Origin: JAWLHU01 sp041690255
GTDB taxonomy: Bacteria > Bacillota > Sulfobacillia > Symbiobacteriales > Symbiobacteriaceae
Reading direction: 5' to 3'
DNA: 64,000 bases
NCBI GenBank assembly: GCA_041690255.1
Contig: JAWLHU010000004.1
Location: 186,001 to 250,000 of the forward strand
Shown here: piece after piece, positions 1 to 7,941 of the stretch
Numbering within the stretch: position 1 is the stretch's first letter
Layout of the letters: each line of letters starts with the position of its first letter
The notes under the pieces: generated by a model
Databases searched by the model: none
What the model was told of the DNA's origin: nothing
What the model saw: only the letters and a program-made list of their open reading frames with translations
Made by a program: the position numbers and the translations under genes

Positions 1-584
1 TCCGGATGCAGCATGACGAACCGGTTGACAAACATGCCCGATGCCGAGAAGCCCCACATCAGCACCTGCTCCTCCACGGTCACGCCGGTGGCACGGGCGA
101 CCCGGCCGCGGGCATCATCCACCATGGCGAGCAACTGCAGGTCCAGCCGCTGCAGGCCCGGCTTGTCGGTCGTGAGCGAGTCCCGGTCCAGGGCATGAGT
201 ATAGAGCGCCGTATCGGTGGCGGGGCGGGGAAAGACAGGGATCAGCAGGGGCGTCTGCAGGGCATCGGCCTGGCGCTTCAGGACCAGGAGGCCGGCCCGG
301 GCCATGAGCCCGTGGTAGGCCTGGCTCTCCTTGGGCGAGCCGGAGTTGTTCGGAGCGACGAGCAGCCGAGTCGTCTCAGGCGGCGCCGAACCGCGCAGGG
401 AGCCGGGTATGTAGAGGAGATAGGGCCACGCGAAGCCGTCGGCCCCGGTCGGGCGGACCGTGATCAACTGGGCCGGATGCCAGGAGCCGGGGGTGTAGAA
501 GAGGTATCCCGTGAGGCCGGCGGCCCCGAGCAGAAGGATGGCTGATATGGCCTTCGCGACTCGCCTGGCCCAGGTCTTGCGCAT
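1..584 (-). CDS. Alpha/beta-hydrolase-type protein, C-terminal part outside window
   Basis: The reverse strand reads as an open frame of about 194 codons from an ATG at 584, preceded by a GGGAGGG ribosome site, and runs off the window at base 1. The N-terminus has a short basic stretch and a hydrophobic segment (about residues 12-29), suggesting a signal peptide or membrane anchor. Near the visible end is GFSASGMF, which fits the G-x-S-x-G nucleophile elbow of alpha/beta hydrolases (serine around residue 182). The family assignment rests on that elbow and general character; the substrate cannot be told. The acid and histidine of the triad would lie outside the window. Confidence 0.7.
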   Translation of the reverse strand, partial: MRKTWARRVAKAISAILLLGAAGLTGYLFYTPGSWHPAQLITVRPTGADGFAWPYLLYIPGSLRGSAPPETTRLLVAPNNSGSPKESQAYHGLMARAGLLVLKRQADALQTPLLIPVFPRPATDTALYTHALDRDSLTTDKPGLQRLDLQLLAMVDDARGRVARATGVTVEEQVLMWGFSASGMFVNRFVMLHP

Positions 585-691
585 GGACGGTCCCTCCCGC
601 TTGCTGCGACGTAGAGTGGATGCCACCCATAGGACGCCCCGTGCTGGCAGGGTGTTCAGCCGACTCGCAGCATCTTTGAGCCCTCCTCCGC

Positions 692-795
692 CCGGGGCCG
701 GGGGCCGGGGGCCGGGGGCCGGGGGCCGGGGGGCCGGGGGCCGGGGGCCGGGGGCCGGGGGCCGGGGGGCCGGGGGCCGGGGGCCGGGGGCCGGG
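692..795. repeat. GC-only tandem repeat of CCGGGGG with 36-base super-period
   Basis: About 104 bases consist only of C and G in tandem CCGGGGG units (7 bases). Eight-base units (one extra G) come after every four 7-base units, so the array has a higher-order period of 36 bases (4x7+8). It lies about 110 bases upstream of the hydrolase start at 584. Several frames stay open across it, giving Pro/Gly/Ala/Arg-rich translations that are artefacts of composition. G-runs on the plus strand could form G-quadruplexes. Confidence 0.9.
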
Positions 796-826
796 CAGGC
801 ACGCCCCGGCGGGCACGCCCTCGAGT

Positions 827-992
827 CTGTCCGTTTTTCACCAGTCCCGCCTTCAACAGTCTGCCAAAAACGGACAGATAGCCCCAGCCGGCGGAGGGTC
901 AGACCGCAGTCTCGGCGTTTGCGGGCTCCTTCACCCTTGTACTGTCCGTTTTTGCACCGCAGACACGCCTCCCGGATGCCAAAAACGGACAG
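827..992. repeat. Two imperfect palindromes with CTGTCCGTTTTT / AAAAACGGACAG arms
   Basis: Two elements of about 51 bases (827-877 and 942-992), 115 bases apart, each start with CTGTCCGTTTTT and end with CCAAAAACGGACAG. The arms are inverted repeats; the roughly 20-base centres differ. No gene is visible between 585 and 1103, so this stretch is intergenic DNA made of the GC array and these palindromes. They resemble REP or small MITE-like elements, but I recognise no known family. Confidence 0.75.
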
Positions 993-1103
993 ACCCACCG
1001 GCGCCCCCCACCCAGCCTGACCGGCCCCGTCCAGCAGGGAACCCCGCCATCGATGCGGAACTCAGAATGGTCACACTGGGGAACAAAGGAGGACCACACA
1101 CCC

Positions 1104-1919
1104 GTGAAGCAGCGAGACTGGCTGAACGACTACGAGGCGCTCCGCATCGAGCGCCCCGCTGAGGGAATCCTTGAGATCATCCTGGAGAAGCCCAAGAGCC
1201 TCAACTCCGTCACCGCCGAGATGCACACCGAGCTGACCGGGATCTGGCGCGATATCGATGCAGACGATGCGATCAGCGTCGTCCTCGTCCGGGGGGCGGA
1301 TGGCAAGTTCTCCTCCGGCGGCGACTTCGACCTGGTCGAGGCGATCATGAACGACCACCCGACGCGGATGCGGGTCTGGAAGGAGGCCCGCGACCTGGTC
1401 TACAACCTGATCAACTGCTCCAAGCCCGTCGTGGCGGCAGTCGAAGGCCCGGCTGTGGGGGCGGGGCTTGCCGTGGCGCTGCTCGCCGACATCGCCATCG
1501 CCGGGCGGACCGCCCGCTTTGTGGATGGCCACGTCCGGCTCGGAGTGGCTGCCGGCGACCACGCCGCCATCGTCTGGCCCCTGCTGGTCGGCATGGCCAA
1601 GGCCAAGTACTACCTGCTGCTCAACGAGACGATCACCGGCGAGGAGGCCGAGCGGCTGGGGCTCGTCGCCCAGGTGGTGGATGATGCCCAGGTCTACGAG
1701 TCGGCCCTCGCCGTGGCGAAGCGGCTGGCCAAGGGGAGCCCCAGCGCCATCCGCTTCACGAAGTACGCCCTGAACAACTGGCTTCGCATGGCCGGGCCGG
1801 TCTTTGACACATCCACCGCGCTGGAGTTCCTGGGCTTCGTCGGGCCGGATGCCGCCGAGGGGCTGGCCTCCCTGCGGGAGAAGCGGGCGCCTGACTTCGA
1901 GCGCAAGTCGCCCCTGTAG
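1104..1919 (+). CDS. Enoyl-CoA hydratase/isomerase family protein
   Basis: A 271-residue crotonase-fold protein. The frame is open from 1053, but the GTG at 1104 has an AAAGGAGG site 11 bases upstream and fits the family length. The two oxyanion-hole segments are visible: FSSGGDF (about residues 68-74) and AVEGPAVGAGLA (about 110-121). At the places where classical hydratases carry their two catalytic glutamates this protein has DGHVRLG and AAGDHAAIVW, so hydration of crotonyl-CoA should not be assumed; isomerase or decarboxylase chemistry is possible. The protein should act on a CoA thioester in the cytoplasm. It stands alone, followed by the broken gene at 1977. Confidence 0.88.
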   Translation: MKQRDWLNDYEALRIERPAEGILEIILEKPKSLNSVTAEMHTELTGIWRDIDADDAISVVLVRGADGKFSSGGDFDLVEAIMNDHPTRMRVWKEARDLVYNLINCSKPVVAAVEGPAVGAGLAVALLADIAIAGRTARFVDGHVRLGVAAGDHAAIVWPLLVGMAKAKYYLLLNETITGEEAERLGLVAQVVDDAQVYESALAVAKRLAKGSPSAIRFTKYALNNWLRMAGPVFDTSTALEFLGFVGPDAAEGLASLREKRAPDFERKSPL

Positions 1920-1976
1920 CGGCGGCTCCCACACCCTCCGAGGGCCGTGCCTTCAACAGACAGGAGGAATGCAACC

Positions 1977-2175
1977 ATGCCCCCGCACAGACTCGAAGCT
2001 GCGCTCCGACAGGGCGATCTCACGCAGATCCCGTCCCTTCTCACAGAGCACCCCGACCTGGCACGGGCACCCGCGGAGCACCAGGAGCAGGGACGGCGAG
2101 ACCGTCCTGGACGCCGCCCAATCCGGCGGGAATGCGGAACTGATCGACTGGCTGACCGGCCTGCTGGCGGGCTGA
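1977..2175 (+). pseudogene. Frameshifted small ankyrin-repeat-like gene
   Basis: An ATG at 1977 behind AGGAGG begins MPPHRLEAALRQGDLTQI..., a helix pair like an ankyrin repeat. Near 2085-2100 the sense switches to the +1 frame, which continues GETVLDAAQSGGNAELIDWL and stops with TGA at 2175. Joined, the two parts give one compact protein of about 65 residues; neither frame alone makes a sensible product. It is either a decayed gene or a sequence error. It sits 57 bases after the crotonase gene on the same strand and could be co-transcribed with it. Confidence 0.6.
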
Positions 2176-2232
2176 GGCACTGCACGTCCAGGCCCTCACT
2201 CACGGCCCCGAGCAGAGAGCCCAGCGTGTAAA

Positions 2233-3252
2233 TCACGGTGGGCTCATCTGAATCTCCCTCGGCGACAGCATGGCATTCGGACTGGAATGGTCCGTGGCGG
2301 ACACCGGTGAGGTGCCACAACCCCCATCTACCTCGATCATGCTGCCTTCCTTGTCAAGATAGAGCGTCACGGCGAACCGGTCCGCGTGGTGGCTGGCCAG
2401 GACGATCTCGTATCCGCGGTCAGCGATCAGCGCACCAGGCGAGGTCTCGACCCGGTTGATCGCATACGGCCAGAGTGGGCGGTTCGTCAGATAGCCTATG
2501 GTCTGCTCTCTTGCCAGTCCCTCATCATAGAGGTACGTCACGTTGCAGGCAGCCCTTGCGAACACCTTGACAGGGCTGCCTTCGGGCTGCCCCTCCTCGC
2601 ACGGGGGCGCTCCGGCAGCCAGCCCCTCCTTGTGCGTGCATCCGATCTCTGTCAGCCGCACGAGATCAGCCAGTCGCTCGCTGTCCAGCTCCTGAACCGC
2701 CACCAAGACTCGATCTACTTCCGGAACGGCGGTGCGAGTGGTCACAGGATAGAGCCCGGCGGGCGTTGGGTCTTCCGCCAACGTCCACTGGTGGCTCTGC
2801 AAGTCAAAGGTGCCCGACAGGTCCCCTGCGAATGCGACCTCCATACCGGTCTGATCGATATGGGTAATCGAAAGCCGGCCCGTATCCGCAGGGCAGGGGT
2901 ACTCGGCCTGGTACTCAGGAGTCCCGATCGCAGCGGTCCCGATCATGCAGCCATCCGCCCATACCAGAAATCTGACCCATACGCCGTCTGCCTGAACTTC
3001 CCCATCTTCCCAGACGCTCTGTTTGCTGTTGAGCGGCGCAGGCAGTTGTGCGACCTCCCGGGCGGTCAACGGTCTGATCGGAGAGAGCCGCTGCGGTTCC
3101 GGATTCGGACCGCCCTTGGTTTCGGATGCAATCTGCGGAGCCGGGTCGTGCCCGGTCGGGAGGCCCGTTGGGCTCGGATCGGCGGCGGGTGCGCATCCTG
3201 TAACTGCTACTAGAAGGAAGGCAAAAGCCCAACGGACCAACCGCTGCCCCAT
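2233..3252 (-). CDS. Hypothetical secreted lipoprotein
   Basis: The protein has 339 residues from an ATG at 3252 with AAGGAGG eight bases upstream; a longer frame to 3327 lacks a ribosome site. Residues 1-20 form a lipoprotein signal ending in the lipobox VTGC, so it should be cut and lipidated at that cysteine and held on the outside of the membrane. A Pro/Asp-rich linker follows, then a globular part with several cysteines. No catalytic motif is recognised. It stands apart from its neighbours and no function can be given. Confidence 0.8.
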   Translation of the reverse strand: MGQRLVRWAFAFLLVAVTGCAPAADPSPTGLPTGHDPAPQIASETKGGPNPEPQRLSPIRPLTAREVAQLPAPLNSKQSVWEDGEVQADGVWVRFLVWADGCMIGTAAIGTPEYQAEYPCPADTGRLSITHIDQTGMEVAFAGDLSGTFDLQSHQWTLAEDPTPAGLYPVTTRTAVPEVDRVLVAVQELDSERLADLVRLTEIGCTHKEGLAAGAPPCEEGQPEGSPVKVFARAACNVTYLYDEGLAREQTIGYLTNRPLWPYAINRVETSPGALIADRGYEIVLASHHADRFAVTLYLDKEGSMIEVDGGCGTSPVSATDHSSPNAMLSPREIQMSPP

Positions 3253-3424
3253 GAGATACTCCTCCTTACGTCCGAAACGATGGCAGGACATGGACACTCG
3301 CCATACCGTGAGGCCAGGCGCCCCCAATGAAGAGTCAGGGCTTCGCCCGCCCGGATGTCGCAGAGGGTTCGCCTCCTCTCTGTCTACCTTACACCATCAG
3401 CAGGCTTGATTGGCGTCACAATGT

Positions 3425-3489
3425 GGACAGAGGAGGGCCAGAACTGCGTGGTTTGGGCCGATACCAGGCCGTTTTGCCCTCCTCTGTCC
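3425..3489. repeat. 14-base perfect inverted repeat in intergenic DNA
   Basis: GGACAGAGGAGGGC at 3425-3438 is matched exactly by GCCCTCCTCTGTCC at 3476-3489, with a 37-base centre. A third GGACAG copy lies at about 3535. The GGACAG core is shared with the palindromes at 827-992. Apart from the terminator at 3562, nothing else is seen between 3253 and 3596. Confidence 0.7.
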
Positions 3490-3561
3490 GCCTCTTACCA
3501 GCCTCTGGGTGGAGTGCTGTCAAAACCCGGACAGAGCGCCTTGGCCGGATGTGCGGACAGC

Positions 3562-3590
3562 CCAAAGCGGGGCCCCTGCGGCCCCGCCCT
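3562..3590 (-). terminator. Rho-independent terminator of the 3597-4238 gene
   Basis: On the reverse strand GCGGGGCC and GGCCCCGC form an 8-bp stem followed by TTTGGG, directly after the stop codon of the upstream gene. The T-run is short. Confidence 0.6.
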
Positions 3591-3596
3591 GCGTTG

Positions 3597-4238
3597 TCAT
3601 GCCTGGCTCTTCGTCCCATCCTCACCCGCCGGGGCCGGCGACGGCGTGGCCCCCTCGCCCGCCGCGGCCTGCGTCACCGGCGCCCCGGTCGGCCGCTCGG
3701 GCTGGACCCCCGGAGTCCCCGCCACCGGAGTCCCGGCCCCCGGAGTCTCTGGCCCCGGAGTCCCCGCTCCCGGAGTCTCGGGCCCCGGCGCCGGCTGCTG
3801 CGCCCCGCTCGACCGCCGGGTGCTCGGCACCGACTTCGAGTCGGTCACGTTCAGCGCCATGTAGACCTGCCCATTCACCGGCTCGTGCGACTCCACGGTG
3901 AAGATGCGCAGCCGCCCCTCCTCCCGCTCCAGCTCGAAGTCCAGGAGCGGAAGGTAGAGCGAGATCTCCGCCCCCGTCTCCGGCGCCGAGTAGTCCAGCT
4001 TGATCGCCCCGTAATCATCCTTCTCCGCCTGCATCATGTAGACCAAGCCCTTCTCCGGGTCGGGCACGAACCGCATGTGCGTCAACCGTTTGCGCGACTT
4101 GCCACGCACCGCCGCCAGGACCCGCTCGTTCATCCAGCCCTTCCACCGGAAGTCCATGGCCACCTCCATGGGCAAGCGATCCTTCAGATCCTTCGGACCC
4201 GCCACCTTCAGACCGGGAATGGGGCTCTGCTCTGCCAT
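3597..4238 (-). CDS. Hypothetical protein with Pro/Gly/Thr repeat tail
   Basis: The protein has 213 residues from an ATG at 4238 with AAGGAGG eight bases upstream. The first 19 residues contain SPIPGLKVAGPKDLKDR, a segment duplicated in the small frame at 4435-4575. The middle part (about 20-130) is soluble and mixed alpha/beta. The tail (about 140-213) is low complexity with repeated TPGAGTPGPE-like units. There is no signal peptide or membrane segment. I do not recognise the family; the tail suggests a surface- or spore-associated or otherwise disordered protein. Confidence 0.75.
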   Translation of the reverse strand: MAEQSPIPGLKVAGPKDLKDRLPMEVAMDFRWKGWMNERVLAAVRGKSRKRLTHMRFVPDPEKGLVYMMQAEKDDYGAIKLDYSAPETGAEISLYLPLLDFELEREEGRLRIFTVESHEPVNGQVYMALNVTDSKSVPSTRRSSGAQQPAPGPETPGAGTPGPETPGAGTPVAGTPGVQPERPTGAPVTQAAAGEGATPSPAPAGEDGTKSQA

Positions 4239-4434
4239 TCCGTCCACCTCCTTACCTACTAATACGTATCAAGCCTCAACTTTGTTCGATGTAGTCAGAA
4301 GGATTTTTCAGGGGAGCGACAGGTGATCTAGGTCGCCGCCCCATTCCGCCTGCGGCCCCGCCATCGGGGCCACCACGAAGCGGAGAGGCTGGCCGCCCTG
4401 CGACTCGGCCCCCTGGAGGTACCCCAGACCAAAC

Positions 4435-4575
4435 TCACTCCGTTTCTTGACGGACCGCGGCCCGGATGTCGTTCAAAAACGGCGTGAGTCGGGGTTCGCC
4501 CTCCCACCGATCCTTCAAATCCTTCGGACCCGCCACCATCAGACCGGGAACTGGGCTCTCCTCTGCCGTCGCCAT
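4435..4575 (-). CDS. Small protein or gene remnant sharing the VAGPKDLKDR segment
   Basis: A 46-codon frame starting MATAEESPVPGLMVAGPKDL. It repeats the N-terminal segment of the gene at 3597-4238 at DNA level: bases 4508-4567 match 4177-4236 at all but about five of 60 positions. After the shared segment the sequence diverges completely (WEGEPRLTPFLNDIRAAV...). No convincing ribosome site precedes the ATG at 4575. It may be a partial duplication, a truncated paralogue, or a real small protein with the same leader. Confidence 0.45.
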   Translation of the reverse strand: MATAEESPVPGLMVAGPKDLKDRWEGEPRLTPFLNDIRAAVRQETE

Positions 4576-4652
4576 GAGAAAAGGCGCGCCCGGCCTGAGA
4601 CACACCGGGCGAAGCACCTTACGGCCCTCGTCTCCCGACACCACCGACCCAA

Positions 4653-4690
4653 GCAAAAAAGGCCGGCCACCCCCGAAGGGGCGACCGGCC
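4653..4690 (-). terminator. Rho-independent terminator of ald
   Basis: On the reverse strand a 13-base stem (GGCCGGTCGCCCC with GGGGTGGCCGGCC, one mismatch) closes a TTCG loop and is followed by TTTTTTGC. It begins 12 bases after the ald stop codon. Confidence 0.92.
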
Positions 4691-4701
4691 ATCTGCTGCT
4701 C

Positions 4702-5829
4702 TTACTGCAAAATCCCCAGGATCTGCTCCAGCGAGGTGTACTCGATCCCGTGCGCCTCGGCCACCGCCTGGTAGGTGACGTGCCCCGCCACCACGTTGGC
4801 GCCCTTGGCCAGGGCCGGGTTCTCGTTCAGCGCCTTCTTCCAGCCCTTGTTCGCCAACTGCAGGGCGTAGGGCAGGGTGACGTTCGTCAGCCCGTAGGTC
4901 GAGGTGCGGGGCACGGCGCCCGGCATGTTGGCCACGGAGTAATGGATCACGCCGAACTTCTCGTAGACCGGATCCATATGGGTGGTCACCCGGTCGATCG
5001 TCTCCACCGAGCCGCCCTGGTCGATCGCCACGTCCACGATGACCGCGCCGGGGGTCATGTTCTTGACCATCTCGGTGGTGACCAGCTTCGGGGCCCGGGC
5101 GCCCGGGATCAGGACAGCACCGATGACCAGATCAGCCTTGGCCACGGCCGCCGCGATCACATACTCGTTGGAGACCCGGGTCTGCAGCCGGCCCTGGAAG
5201 ATGTCGTCCAGGTAGCGGAGCCGGTCGGCGGAGAGATCGAGAATGGTGACGTTGGCCCCCAGGCCGACCGCCATCTTGGCCGCGTTCGTGCCGACGACAC
5301 CGCCGCCGACGATCACCACGTTCCCCGGGGCCACGCCCGGCACGCCGCCCAGCAGGACGCCGCGGCCACCGTGGGCCTTCTCCAGGAAGTGGGCGCCGAT
5401 CTGGACCGCCATGCGGCCGGCCACCTCGGACATCGGGGTGAGCAGCGGCAGGCTGCGGTTGGGCAGCTCCACCGTCTCATAGGCAATCGCGATGACCTTC
5501 TTCTCCACCAGCTTCCGCGTCAACTCCGGCTCGGGGGCCAGGTGGAGGTAGGTGAAGATGATCTGACCCTCACGGAAGAGCTCGTACTCCGGGGGCAGGG
5601 GCTCCTTCACCTTCATGATCATATCGCAGCCGGCCCAGACGTCCACGTTGGTGGGCAGAATGGTGGCACCGGCGGCCACAAACTCGGCATCTTCAAAGCC
5701 GGAACCCTTGCCGGCATCCTTCTCGACAAAGACCTGATGCCCTGCCTTGACCATCGCCGAGACACCAGCCGGGGTCATTGCGACACGATTCTCGTAGGCC
5801 TTGATCTCCTTCAATACGCCAACCCGCAT
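4702..5829 (-). CDS. ald: Alanine dehydrogenase
   Basis: A 375-residue protein (family about 370-378) that interconverts L-alanine with pyruvate and ammonium using NAD. The N-terminus MRVGVLKEIKAYENRVAMTP is typical, with the substrate-binding arginine. MKVKEPLP carries the catalytic lysine and TYLHLAPEPEL the catalytic histidine. The Rossmann motif GGGVVGTNAA lies near 170, and IDQGGSVETI near 270. The ATG at 5829 has a GGAAGGAGAG site; upstream in-frame codons are not needed. It is a single-gene unit with its own terminator. In sporulating bacteria Ald supports alanine catabolism and spore formation. Confidence 0.97.
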   Translation of the reverse strand: MRVGVLKEIKAYENRVAMTPAGVSAMVKAGHQVFVEKDAGKGSGFEDAEFVAAGATILPTNVDVWAGCDMIMKVKEPLPPEYELFREGQIIFTYLHLAPEPELTRKLVEKKVIAIAYETVELPNRSLPLLTPMSEVAGRMAVQIGAHFLEKAHGGRGVLLGGVPGVAPGNVVIVGGGVVGTNAAKMAVGLGANVTILDLSADRLRYLDDIFQGRLQTRVSNEYVIAAAVAKADLVIGAVLIPGARAPKLVTTEMVKNMTPGAVIVDVAIDQGGSVETIDRVTTHMDPVYEKFGVIHYSVANMPGAVPRTSTYGLTNVTLPYALQLANKGWKKALNENPALAKGANVVAGHVTYQAVAEAHGIEYTSLEQILGILQ

Positions 5830-6026
5830 GTGAGTTTCTCTCCTTCCGCGTCTCGCCGCATCATGATGATGACGGCACACGAACATGACTGGTACTGATC
5901 ACGCAAGAACCGTATCCGGATCGGCAACGTTGAGCAATGCCAATAGGTATCACAAGGATTATGGCAGATGACGGCAGGAGTGGCAAGACCCACACCCCAG
6001 AGCCCCTGACCTAATTTTGGGCCACC

Positions 6027-6683
6027 TTACGGCAGCAGGCCGGCAACCACGCGAACCAGGGTCGGCGTCACGTACGCCTCCACGAGCGAGGCGAGGAGCA
6101 GCAGAACGCCCACCGAGAGCATGCTGCCCGTGTAGCCGGCCAGCACCTCGTAGAACTCCCGCAACCGCCTGCCCGACCGGAGCAGCCGGAGGACTTCAAG
6201 CGAGAAGGCGCACGATGCCGTCGCCGCCAGGATGACCGCCGGAACCTCCAGCAGCGAGTGCGGCAGATGCCCCGCCCCCGCCAGGAGCAGCCCGGGAAGC
6301 CCCATCTCCGCCGTGAGGAAGGCGACCACAAAGCCGGAGACAAAGCCCCGGACCAGGGAGAGGAGCATCACGCCCATCGCCCCGACCAGGGTGATCGCCA
6401 GGAGCCAGAGAGTCCCGAGCCACTGGGCGTCACGGATCAGCGCCTGCCGCAGCAGAGGCCCCTCCACCCGCCCCGATGAGCCCGAGAGCACCTGGACCGA
6501 CTTCGAGAGCGCCTGGACCAGGTCCAGCCGTGTGGTGCTGTCCAGACTCCGCAGGGCCAGGGCCCCGAAGATCAGCCCGGTCAGGAAGAGGGTCGCCATC
6601 AGCAGGGCCATGCCGCTCTGCTGGTACAGCAGATCCTCCAGATTGCGACGCCATCCGAACAACCATTGCGAAAGCCACGCCAT
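6027..6683 (-). CDS. spoIIM: Stage II sporulation protein M
   Basis: A 218-residue integral membrane protein with about five hydrophobic segments and the family motif region LVRGFVSGFVVAFLTAEMG. SpoIIM forms the DMP machine with SpoIID and SpoIIP, which remodels peptidoglycan during engulfment of the forespore. The start is taken as ATG at 6683, where AAGGCGGG lies about nine bases upstream; a TTG six bases earlier is too close to that site. It follows the nudF and endonuclease Q-like genes in the same direction, as spoIIM sits near nudF in Bacillus. Confidence 0.9.
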   Translation of the reverse strand: MAWLSQWLFGWRRNLEDLLYQQSGMALLMATLFLTGLIFGALALRSLDSTTRLDLVQALSKSVQVLSGSSGRVEGPLLRQALIRDAQWLGTLWLLAITLVGAMGVMLLSLVRGFVSGFVVAFLTAEMGLPGLLLAGAGHLPHSLLEVPAVILAATASCAFSLEVLRLLRSGRRLREFYEVLAGYTGSMLSVGVLLLLASLVEAYVTPTLVRVVAGLLP

Positions 6684-6743
6684 GCCCAACCCGCCTTTAC
6701 GCCTGGACTCCTTCGAGTCTATGAGCGCAGAGGGCGGATTATG

Positions 6744-7934
6744 TCACTCCGCCAGGACCTTTCCGTAAATGCCGCCGGCCCCCGACTCGATCGCCAGGGC
6801 ACCCTTGCGGGCGGCGACCACCAGGCCCGCCAGCCGCGCACCGACCACATCCGCCAGTGCCTCTTCGGAGGCCTGGTGCAGGACCCCCATCTCACTGCCG
6901 AAGGCGTCGATCAGTCGGTCCAGGGATCGCTTCCCCAGGCCGGGCACGAACTGGAGCGGGATCTGGTGGATGTAGGGAGGCCGATCTCGTTCGATGGGCG
7001 CAAACCGGCTCTCCTGCCAGCCTTCATAGTGGCGGATGCGGTCCAGCACCCCCAGGACCAGCCGATGGCGCGGGTCGACCGGACAGGTGAGAACCGGGGG
7101 CTCCCCCTCCACCCGCCCATCGCAACTTAGGCAATACGTCCGATGATACTTCCCCAGCCGCGGATCGAGACCGTAGTTCGCCGTAATCCGGCGCCCCTCC
7201 ACCGACCGCAGGGCCATCACCCACTCGTCGAAGGTGGGTGCCATCAACATCAGCCGGTTGTACTCCCGGCCGATCTTGCCCAGCGAGTGCGCATCGGAGT
7301 TGGTCAGGTAGGCGAAGCGGTGCAGCTCCGGCAGCTCATCCGCCAGGTCAGTGTCCGAGGAGAGGCCCAGCTCCACAGCCGGGACATTCCCCCAGAACTC
7401 CGGGGGGATGATCTCGCTGATCGCCGCCGCCGCCCCCAGGGCCGATTTGTGCGGTGTGAAGATATGGGCCGGGATCACGATACCCCCAAGGCCCGCCACG
7501 ATCCGGACCACATCCACCGCGGATGTTCCATGATGCCGCTGGGTGGAGAGCTGGGTGTTCCGCACCCGCTCCCGCTGCCAGGCGGCGAACTCCCGCAGCT
7601 CCCGATGCCCCCGGAAGTAGCAGAGCAGATGGACCGGCCGCCCGCCGTGGATCACCTCCACCTCCGCCCCGGGGATCAGGGTCACCCCGCCCTCGTAGGC
7701 GAGGCCCCCGCCAGCCTGCTCGACCACCCGGCCACCGGCCAGGAGCCGCTCCAGATCGGCCAGGGCGCCGCTGGTGGCCGCATCGATCACGCCGATCAGG
7801 GCGATCCCCTTCCGCTCCCGGGCCTCCCGGAGGATGTTCGCCAAGGTCAGATCCCGGGCCGCGGAGATCTTCACACCACCCCCCGGCTCCCCGGCCCATC
7901 CCAGGTGGATGTGAAGATCGGCGTAGACCTCCAT
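6744..7934 (-). CDS. PHP-domain protein, endonuclease Q (YqxK) family
   Basis: The protein has 396 residues. The N-terminal PHP metal site starts with DLHIHLG (residues 5-11), with further histidines in PAHIFTPHK and TNSDAHSLG, as in the EndoQ family. A zinc-ribbon-like segment CLSCDG...CPVDPRH follows (about 255-285). The C-terminus has a helix-hairpin-helix-like FVPGLGKRSLDRLIDAFG. EndoQ enzymes nick DNA beside deaminated bases such as uracil and hypoxanthine, so a DNA-repair role is likely. The ATG at 7934 lies seven bases after the nudF stop, so translation is probably coupled. Confidence 0.82.
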   Translation of the reverse strand: MEVYADLHIHLGWAGEPGGGVKISAARDLTLANILREARERKGIALIGVIDAATSGALADLERLLAGGRVVEQAGGGLAYEGGVTLIPGAEVEVIHGGRPVHLLCYFRGHRELREFAAWQRERVRNTQLSTQRHHGTSAVDVVRIVAGLGGIVIPAHIFTPHKSALGAAAAISEIIPPEFWGNVPAVELGLSSDTDLADELPELHRFAYLTNSDAHSLGKIGREYNRLMLMAPTFDEWVMALRSVEGRRITANYGLDPRLGKYHRTYCLSCDGRVEGEPPVLTCPVDPRHRLVLGVLDRIRHYEGWQESRFAPIERDRPPYIHQIPLQFVPGLGKRSLDRLIDAFGSEMGVLHQASEEALADVVGARLAGLVVAARKGALAIESGAGGIYGKVLAE

Positions 7935-7941
7935 CAACCGG

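Noticed and set aside
511..1020. Long Gly/Arg/Pro-rich open frames over the GC repeat on both strands
   Set aside because: They exist because the repeat lacks A and T, so no stop codon can occur; no ribosome site or family resemblance supports them.
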